Of a stretch of 8,669 nucleotides of DNA, positions 1 to 4,392 are shown piece by piece. Position numbers and translations under genes: made by a program. The notes under the pieces were generated by a model. That model had not been told where the DNA came from, made no database searches, and saw only the letters and a program-made list of their open reading frames with translations. The stretch is from JBBIQS01 sp037442205 (lineage in GTDB: Bacteria; Myxococcota; Myxococcia; Myxococcales; UBA5297), in NCBI GenBank assembly GCA_037442205.1, contig JBBIQS010000153.1, forward strand, positions 1 to 8,669, in the 5' to 3' direction. The number at the start of each line of letters is the position of its first letter. The first letter of the stretch is position 1.

Positions 1-113
1 CCCTGCAAGCCCTTGATGTCGAAGACGGCGCACTTGGGCAGCGAGCTCTTGCCCGCGGCCGACGCCAGCGCCGGCACCAGCAGTGCCAGCAGCAGCCAAG
101 ATCGGTAGCTCAT
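1..113 (-). CDS. Exported protein, N-terminal fragment (cut by window edge)
   Basis: Only the first 37 codons are in the window; the gene continues past the left edge. The start is ATG at 113-111, preceded on the minus strand by AGGAAAG about 4 bases upstream, a convincing ribosome binding site. The protein opens MSYRSW followed by a Leu/Ala-rich hydrophobic stretch ending in ALASAAG, a good Sec signal peptide with an Ala-x-Ala cleavage site near residue 20. The mature part begins with a short polar stretch and then CAVFDIKGLQ. That opening resembles the first beta strand of CsgG/LpoB-like periplasmic proteins of myxobacteria (an aliphatic strand followed by a 'D-K-L' pattern), but this rests on about ten residues and is only a hint. 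The DAG-repeat lipoprotein gene lies 93 bases upstream on the same strand, so co-transcription is possible, though a hairpin lies between them. Confidence 0.7.
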   Translation of the reverse strand, partial: MSYRSWLLLALLVPALASAAGKSSLPKCAVFDIKGLQ

Positions 114-151
114 CTTTCTTTCCTATCAATTCATCAGCAGTGCGCCGGCGT

Positions 152-166
152 CATTCTAGCGGAATG
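152..166 (-). promoter_or_regulatory. Possible promoter/operator dyad upstream of the exported protein
   Basis: CATTC and GAATG form a perfect 5-bp inverted repeat around TAGCG, in a relatively AT-rich patch about 40 bases upstream of the ATG at 113. On the minus strand the dyad contains TAGAAT, which matches 5 of 6 positions of a sigma-70 -10 box. No recognisable -35 box sits at the usual distance. It could be the promoter of the exported-protein gene or an operator over it; short dyads also arise by chance. Confidence 0.25.
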
Positions 167-182
167 CGCAGGCTGCGCTCCC

Positions 183-203
183 GCGAGCCTTCCCGGCGCT
201 CGC
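183..203 (-). terminator. Hairpin just after the DAG lipoprotein stop codon
   Basis: GCGAGC (183-188) and GCTCGC (198-203) are perfectly complementary around a 9-base spacer. On the minus strand the hairpin begins three bases after the stop codon of the DAG-repeat lipoprotein gene. Its position fits a transcription terminator or 3' stabilising hairpin, but no U-run follows, so intrinsic termination is doubtful. Confidence 0.3.
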
Positions 204-206
204 AGG

Positions 207-1169
207 CTACTGGCAGAGGAAGGTCGCGGGGGCACAGCTTCCGGAAGGATGCGAAGTACTGGGAGCGCAGTCCGCGTCGGTCAGGCAGGCGTAGCCGACG
301 GCGACCTTGCAGGTCTTGGTTAGGGTGTCGCACACCTGGCCGGGGCCGCAGACGGTCCCGCTCGAGTAGCAGGTGCAGGAGGTGTAGCTGCCGTTCGTGA
401 AGTTGCAGAACGGGGCGCGGGGATTGGCACTGCAGTCGGCATCATTGGAGCACAAGCAGGCTCCGTCGACCTTACAGACCGTGCCCCAGACACTGCAGCT
501 CTGGGAGCTGGCGCACTGGGCGCAGGTGTTGTTCCCGTTGCAGTAGGGCACCGAGCGCGGGCAGTCCTTGCCGGTGCGGCAGTCGACGCAGCGCTTCTGG
601 TCGAGGGTTTGAATGCAGGCCCCGGAGGAGCACTGGCTGTCGCGGTCGCAGATCGAGCCATTGGCAATACGGCTGCCGCAGGTGGCATCCGGCAGGCAGA
701 CGTTCGGGGAGAGGCAGTCGTGATCGCGGGCGCAGGCGGTCAGGCACCGCTTGCCGGCGGCATCGCAGATGAAGAACGAACTGCACTGGTTGACCACGCA
801 CCCCGAGCCGCCGGTGCAGACGCTGGAAGAGGCGGAGAGGTATTGGCCGAAGCTGTCGCCGGTGTTGGAGCAGGTCCCGGTCGTGCCGGCATCCAAGCCG
901 GCATCCAAGCCGGCATCCAAGCCGGCATCCAAGCCTGCGTCGGGGCCGGCGTCCGAGCCCGCATCGATCCCGGCATCGGCGCCGGCATCGGGGGTGGGCT
1001 CGCCGGCGTCGTGGCCGGCATCCGGTCCGCCGTCGGCGTCGAGCGGAGCCTGGGCGTCGGGCTCCGCCGCTGAGGCGTCGGCGGACTCGGGATCGGGAAT
1101 GCCCCGCGGGTCGTAGAAGAGGTTGCAGGCACCGGCGGCGAGCAGGGTGGCGAAGAGCAGTCGCTTCAT
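207..1169 (-). CDS. Cysteine-rich lipoprotein with DAG-repeat linker
   Basis: Predicted 320-residue outer-surface or periplasmic lipoprotein of unknown role. The ATG at 1169-1167 is chosen over an in-frame ATG at 1244 because it has AAGGA a few bases upstream and gives a classic signal peptide MKRLLFATLLAAGAC. Cys15 is the likely lipidated residue; the lipobox AGAC is slightly atypical, with Ala at -3. Residues 20-60 are Asp/Pro/Ala-rich and disordered. Residues 61-95 are nine regular DAG repeats in a four-residue register. Residues 100-319 contain 34 cysteines, in patterns such as C-x(3)-C-x(5)-DC and D-x-DC with 5-10 residue spacing, which suggests a series of small disulfide-bonded modules. 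This architecture (lipobox, DAG/Pro-rich stalk, Cys-rich body) is common among myxobacterial surface lipoproteins of undefined function, so a binding or adhesion role is only a guess. It is divergent from the radical SAM gene. No catalytic motif was seen. Confidence 0.88.
   Translation of the reverse strand: MKRLLFATLLAAGACNLFYDPRGIPDPESADASAAEPDAQAPLDADGGPDAGHDAGEPTPDAGADAGIDAGSDAGPDAGLDAGLDAGLDAGLDAGTTGTCSNTGDSFGQYLSASSSVCTGGSGCVVNQCSSFFICDAAGKRCLTACARDHDCLSPNVCLPDATCGSRIANGSICDRDSQCSSGACIQTLDQKRCVDCRTGKDCPRSVPYCNGNNTCAQCASSQSCSVWGTVCKVDGACLCSNDADCSANPRAPFCNFTNGSYTSCTCYSSGTVCGPGQVCDTLTKTCKVAVGYACLTDADCAPSTSHPSGSCAPATFLCQ
885..989 (-). repeat. 12-bp tandem repeat encoding DAG units
   Basis: Nine DAG codon triplets in a 12-bp register make up the stalk of the lipoprotein. 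The four units at 885-932 are base-for-base identical (GCCGGCATCCAA on the plus strand, Leu-Asp-Ala-Gly on the minus strand). The units at 933-989 keep the amino-acid pattern but differ in sequence. Perfect copies next to degenerate ones suggest recent slippage expansion at the C-terminal end of the stalk. Because the unit is four codons, gain or loss changes stalk length without breaking the frame. Confidence 0.9.
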
Positions 1170-1208
1170 CGGAGTCCTTCGCCCGGTGTGCGCGCTGGAG
1201 AGGAGAAA

Positions 1209-1233
1209 CCCGGGCCGCACCATCTTACCCGGG
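1209..1233. promoter_or_regulatory. Paired CCCGGG sites in the divergent intergenic region
   Basis: The 124 bases between the divergent lipoprotein and radical SAM starts hold two ACCCGGG copies (palindromic cores 1209-1214 and 1228-1233), 19 bp apart centre to centre. On the minus strand TAAGAT at 1227-1222, between them, is a weak -10 candidate for the lipoprotein gene. No convincing -35 box was seen for either gene. Two turns of helix between palindromes would suit a dimeric regulator, but in such GC-rich DNA the evidence is thin. Confidence 0.2.
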
Positions 1234-1293
1234 GAGCCCGCCACACGCGCGGTCGCTTCTCCGACGATCCGGGCGCGGCTAGGGTGGACCTCG

Positions 1294-2166
1294 ATGCGCT
1301 ACGAAGGATCGATCTACCGGCCGCCGAGCGAGGCCGACGCCTACATCCTTCAGGCGAGCATCGGCTGCTCCTGGAACCACTGCACCTACTGCTCGATGTA
1401 CCGCGACAAGCGATTCCGGGTCCGCGAGCTGGAGGAGATTCTCGGCGACATCCGCGACGTGAGCGGATTTTGCGGGCGGGAGGTGGAGAAGATCTTCGTC
1501 GCCGACGGTGACGCGCTGGCGATGGAGGTCGGGCACTGGGAGGCGATCCTCGAGGCCTGCCGAAAGAGCTTTCCCAGGCTGCGGCGGGTGAGCGCCTACG
1601 CCACCGCCATGAATTTACTGGCGAAAAGTGTCGAGGAGCTGACGCGGCTGCGGCAGCTTGGGCTGGGCCTGCTCTACCTCGGGCCGGAGACCGGGGACGA
1701 GGAGACCTTCAAGCGCATCGCCAAGGGAGCGGGCTACGCCGAGCACGTCGAGGCGGCGCGCAAAGCGCACGCCGCGGGGATACAGCAGTCGGCCATCTTT
1801 CTGCTCGGGGTAGCAGGGGTGGAGCGCAGCCGCGAGCACGCCGAGGCCACCGCCCGGCTGATCACCGAGATGGATCCCGAGTACTTCTCGCTGCTGACGC
1901 TGACCGTGGTGCAGGAGGCGCCCCTCGCCAAGCTCGAGGCCAGGGGAAAGTTCAAGCTGCCGAGCGTGGACCAGATGCTGGGCGAGCTGCGGACCATCGT
2001 GGCGCTCTGCCGGCCCAAGAACGCGATCTTCCGCACGAATCACGCGTCGAACCACCTGCCGCTGGCCGGGCGGCTGCCGGTGGATCGGGAGCGGATCGTG
2101 GCCGTGGTCGATGCCGCGCTGTCGGGGCAGATCGCGCTGCGGCCGGAGTGGGCGCGGGGGCTGTGA
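1294..2166 (+). CDS. Radical SAM protein (COG1032-like)
   Basis: Predicted 290-residue radical SAM enzyme that would bind a [4Fe-4S] cluster and cleave S-adenosylmethionine to a 5'-deoxyadenosyl radical; the substrate is unknown. The cluster motif is GCSWNHCTYC, with Cys25, Cys30 and Cys33. The first spacing is four residues rather than the canonical three, a variant I recall in COG1032 Fe-S oxidoreductases. Also visible are VADGDALAM (about residues 68-76), equivalent to the second strand, and LYLGPETGDEETFKRIAKGA (about 129-148), the Gly/Glu SAM-binding region with the typical 'E-[ST]-G-x-[DE]' pattern. The length suits a stand-alone core with no B12-binding or SPASM extension. The ATG at 1294 is chosen over an in-frame ATG at 1123, which would overlap the divergent gene, because AGGGTGG lies 6 bases upstream and the family motif follows at the expected distance. 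The protein is cytoplasmic. No neighbour reveals the pathway. Confidence 0.9.
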   Translation: MRYEGSIYRPPSEADAYILQASIGCSWNHCTYCSMYRDKRFRVRELEEILGDIRDVSGFCGREVEKIFVADGDALAMEVGHWEAILEACRKSFPRLRRVSAYATAMNLLAKSVEELTRLRQLGLGLLYLGPETGDEETFKRIAKGAGYAEHVEAARKAHAAGIQQSAIFLLGVAGVERSREHAEATARLITEMDPEYFSLLTLTVVQEAPLAKLEARGKFKLPSVDQMLGELRTIVALCRPKNAIFRTNHASNHLPLAGRLPVDRERIVAVVDAALSGQIALRPEWARGL

Positions 2167-2302
2167 GGCGTCCCAGGAGGCGCGCCAGGGTGAGCGGCAG
2201 GTCATCGCGCCGGCCAACTTCGCCTGCCCTCCAACCGCCTGAATCCCAGTGGGGCCATCGCTCCTTGAGGCCCGGCGATCTGGAGACTAGGCTCGGCCAC
2301 CA

Positions 2303-3151
2303 ATGACCGACCCACTCGAGATCGCCGGCTGCACTCGCGACGAACGCTACGTCGAAGTCGAGCCCGGAGTGCAGCTGAGGGTGCTGGGCTGGCGGCCGGT
2401 GGAGCCGAGCGGCGCGAGCCCGGTGCTGTTCGTGGCCGGCTGGGTGAGCGCGGTGGAGGGCTGGCTCGACCTGCTGCGCGCGCTGGCGCCCAGGCGGCCG
2501 GTCTACTACCTGGAGACGCGGGAGAAGCTGTCGGCCCGCTTCGCCCAGGGGCAGAAGCTGACCGCGGCGCGCTTCGGCGTCGATCGGATGGCGCAGGACA
2601 TCGCCGCCGCGGCCAGGGAGCTCGGGCTGCCGAAGGACGCGGTGGCGATGGGCAGCAGCCTGGGCTCGACCTCGATCCTCGAGGCGATGAAGGGCGGCCG
2701 GCTTCCGGTTCGGGCGGCGTTCCTGATCGGGGCCAACGTGCGCTTCCGCTATCCGTGGTGGGCGCCGGCGGTGATCCACCTGCCGGCCCCGGCCTACCAC
2801 CTGGTCAAGCACCCGATTCTTTTCTATTTGCGGCACTTTAGGGTCGATGCCAAACGCGAGCCGGAGCAGATGGCGCGCTATCGGGCGACGCTGCTGACCG
2901 CCGAGCCGCACCGCATCAAGCTGTCGGCGCTCGCCTTCCAGGGCTACGAGATCTGGCCGGGGCTGGAGACCGTCGAGCGGCCGGTGGCCATCGCCTTCGC
3001 CCACTCCGACTCGCTGCACGGCCAGCAGGATCAGGACCGGCTGGTCGCCGGGCTCAAGCGCGGCACCGGCGTGGAGTGCCCGTCGAACAAGTACCTGCAC
3101 TCGGGCGCATTGACTGAGGAATTCGAGCGCTATCTGGCGGGGCTCGAGTAG
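2303..3151 (+). CDS. Alpha/beta hydrolase
   Basis: Predicted 282-residue cytoplasmic alpha/beta-hydrolase-fold enzyme, probably an esterase, lipase or thioesterase. The nucleophile elbow is GSSLG (117-121) with Ser119 as nucleophile. The likely acid is Asp236 in AHSDS, after the strand RPVAIAFA. The likely catalytic His is His266 in KYLHSG. The strand VLFVAGW (41-47) supplies the oxyanion-hole loop, with Gly46-Trp47 in place of the more usual His-Gly. Residues 140-200, including PWWAPAVIHLPAPAYHL, form an aromatic, hydrophobic cap region that suits a lipidic substrate. No signal peptide is seen. The ATG at 2303 has only a weak ribosome binding site (GGAG about 17 bases and AGG about 11 bases upstream), so translation may be modest. 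It is 136 bases downstream of the radical SAM gene and 89 bases upstream of the fabH-like gene, all on one strand. The exact substrate cannot be told from sequence. Confidence 0.9.
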   Translation: MTDPLEIAGCTRDERYVEVEPGVQLRVLGWRPVEPSGASPVLFVAGWVSAVEGWLDLLRALAPRRPVYYLETREKLSARFAQGQKLTAARFGVDRMAQDIAAAARELGLPKDAVAMGSSLGSTSILEAMKGGRLPVRAAFLIGANVRFRYPWWAPAVIHLPAPAYHLVKHPILFYLRHFRVDAKREPEQMARYRATLLTAEPHRIKLSALAFQGYEIWPGLETVERPVAIAFAHSDSLHGQQDQDRLVAGLKRGTGVECPSNKYLHSGALTEEFERYLAGLE

Positions 3152-3240
3152 CCGGTGTGCCCGGCGGCGTTTGCGGCCGCGAGCGGCGGTGTGGCATGGT
3201 TCGCGCCTTCGGGGACCCTCCGGGTTCCGCAGGAGCCGCC

Positions 3241-4236
3241 ATGCGCACCGAATTCATCAGCACCGGCATGTACGTTCCGTCGCGGGTGGTGACCAACCAC
3301 GACCTCGCCGCGGTGATGGAGACCAGCGACGAGTGGATCCAGCAGCGCACCGGAATCCGCGAGCGGCGCTGGATCGAGAAGCCGGGCATCGGGTCGGCCG
3401 AGCTGGGCGAGCACGCCGCGCGCCAGGCGCTGGAGCGGGCCGGGATGAAGCCCGAGGACCTGGACGCGATCATCTTCGCCACCCTGTCGCCCGACCACTA
3501 CTTCCCCGGCTCGGGCGTGCTGCTGGCGGCGCGGCTGGGGCTCAAGGACGTGCCGGCGCTCGACGTGCGCAACCAGTGCTCCGGCTTCCTCTACTCGCTG
3601 CAGGTCGCCGACGGCTGGGTCCGCACCGGCAGCTACAAGCGCGTGATGATCGTCGGGGCCGAGGTCCACTCCTGCGGGCTCGACAAGACCACCCGCGGGC
3701 GCGACGTGGCCTGCATCTTCGGTGACGGGGCGGCGGCGGTGATCGTCGGTCCGACCGAGGACGAAACGACGGGCGTGCGCCGGATCAAGCTCGGCGCCGA
3801 CGGCCGCTACGCCGGCGACCTCTGGCTCGAGGGCCTGGGCAGCGCCTTCCCGGTGATGGTCGACGAGGCGCAACTGGCCGAGGGCAAGCACTACCCCAGG
3901 ATGGAAGGCTCCAAGGTCTTCAAGCACGCGGTGACCAAGATGCCGGCGGTCACCCGCGCCGTGCTCGAGGCCGAGGGCGTGGGCCTGGAGCAGCTCAAGC
4001 TGCTGATCCCGCACCAGGCGAACCTGCGGATCAGCGAGGCGGTGCAGAAGAGCCTCGGGCTGCGCGACGACCAGGTCTTCAACAACATCCAGCGCTACGG
4101 CAACACCACCGCCGCCAGCATCCCGCTGGCGCTCCACGAGGCGCTGGGCGAGGGGCGCGTCAAGAAGGGCGACTACGTGGCCTTCGCCTCCTTCGGCGCC
4201 GGCTTCACCTGGGGCGCCGGGCTGGTGCGCTGGTAG
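3241..4236 (+). CDS. fabH: 3-oxoacyl-ACP synthase III (FabH family)
   Basis: Predicted 331-residue ketoacyl-ACP synthase III, which condenses an acyl-CoA primer with malonyl-ACP to start fatty acid synthesis. The Cys-His-Asn triad is complete: Cys113 in NQCSGF, His258 in IPHQAN and Asn288 in RYGNTTAAS, matching Cys112/His244/Asn274 of E. coli FabH. Trp32 and Arg36 in EWIQQRTGIRER match the CoA-contacting residues. The thiolase-fold signatures FGDGAAAV (160-167) and FGAGFTWGAGLV (318-329) are present. The length is slightly above the usual 310-330. The start at 3241 has AGGAG five bases upstream and gives the standard N-terminus MRTEFISTGMYVP; an in-frame ATG at 3157 is less likely. It stands outside any visible fab cluster (no fabD, fabG, acpP or plsX nearby), which suggests an extra paralogue with a special primer, as in bacteria making branched fatty acids, or a role in a secondary lipid pathway. 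FabH-like condensing enzymes of other pathways share the triad, so housekeeping function is not assured. Confidence 0.92.
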   Translation: MRTEFISTGMYVPSRVVTNHDLAAVMETSDEWIQQRTGIRERRWIEKPGIGSAELGEHAARQALERAGMKPEDLDAIIFATLSPDHYFPGSGVLLAARLGLKDVPALDVRNQCSGFLYSLQVADGWVRTGSYKRVMIVGAEVHSCGLDKTTRGRDVACIFGDGAAAVIVGPTEDETTGVRRIKLGADGRYAGDLWLEGLGSAFPVMVDEAQLAEGKHYPRMEGSKVFKHAVTKMPAVTRAVLEAEGVGLEQLKLLIPHQANLRISEAVQKSLGLRDDQVFNNIQRYGNTTAASIPLALHEALGEGRVKKGDYVAFASFGAGFTWGAGLVRW

Positions 4237-4244
4237 CGGCGGTT

Positions 4245-4258
4245 CGGGATCGCTCCCG
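4245..4258 (+). terminator. Small hairpin after fabH
   Basis: CGGGA (4245-4249) and TCCCG (4254-4258) pair around a four-base loop, nine bases after the fabH stop codon. The stem is GC-rich but only 5 bp and no U-run follows, so it is a weak terminator candidate. It may mark the end of the hydrolase-fabH transcript. Confidence 0.25.
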
Positions 4259-4272
4259 CACTCCCGCGGATT

Positions 4273-4297
4273 AACTCAGAGTTTCGAGTGCCACTCG
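4273..4297. promoter_or_regulatory. Two adjacent dyads upstream of the deacetylase-caspase gene
   Basis: AACTC-A-GAGTT (4273-4283) and CGAGTG-C-CACTCG (4285-4297) are two perfect inverted repeats, each around one central base and separated by one base. They share the half-site ACTC/GAGT, giving four half-sites in 25 bp. They lie in the 156-base gap between fabH and the deacetylase-caspase gene, about 100 bases before its start, in one of the few AT-richer patches nearby. The layout would suit a dimeric regulator binding in tandem, or a composite hairpin. No clear -35/-10 pair was recognised. Confidence 0.35.
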
Positions 4298-4319
4298 GCG
4301 GACACCGCGCCGCGACCCC

Positions 4320-4360
4320 GTCGGGATCTGTCCCCCATCTGACGAAGCCCGGTTCCCGAC
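4320..4360. repeat. Inverted repeat GTCGGGA / TCCCGAC before the large gene
   Basis: GTCGGGA (4320-4326) and TCCCGAC (4354-4360) form a perfect 7-bp inverted repeat with a 27-base spacer, ending 32 bases before the start codon at 4393. In the mRNA it could fold as a leader stem-loop close to the translation start, which itself lacks a clear Shine-Dalgarno sequence. Function is unknown. Confidence 0.3.
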
Positions 4361-4392
4361 AGTCGGCTCGATTCGGCGGTATCCTGCGCGGC

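Noticed and set aside
885..932. Short tandem repeats considered as a CRISPR array
   Set aside because: The units are 12 bp with no spacers and sit inside a coding frame.
751..1116. Plus-strand frame with (PASK)n repeats opposite the DAG lipoprotein
   Set aside because: The repeat is simply the antisense reading of the DAG array; the frame has no ribosome binding site or signal peptide, while the minus strand has both.
2252..2273. GGGCC/GGCCC stem after the radical SAM gene as a terminator
   Set aside because: The stem is only 5 bp with a 12-base loop and no U-run, about 85 bases after the stop codon; too weak to call.
1952..3100. 382-codon minus-strand frame across the radical SAM and hydrolase genes
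   Set aside because: It spans two genuine genes and their intergenic gap, is Arg/His/Pro/Gln-rich, and has no recognisable motif.
3130..4137. 335-codon minus-strand frame opposite fabH
   Set aside because: FabH on the plus strand has a full catalytic triad; the antisense frame has only Val/Leu/Gly/His-rich shadow sequence.
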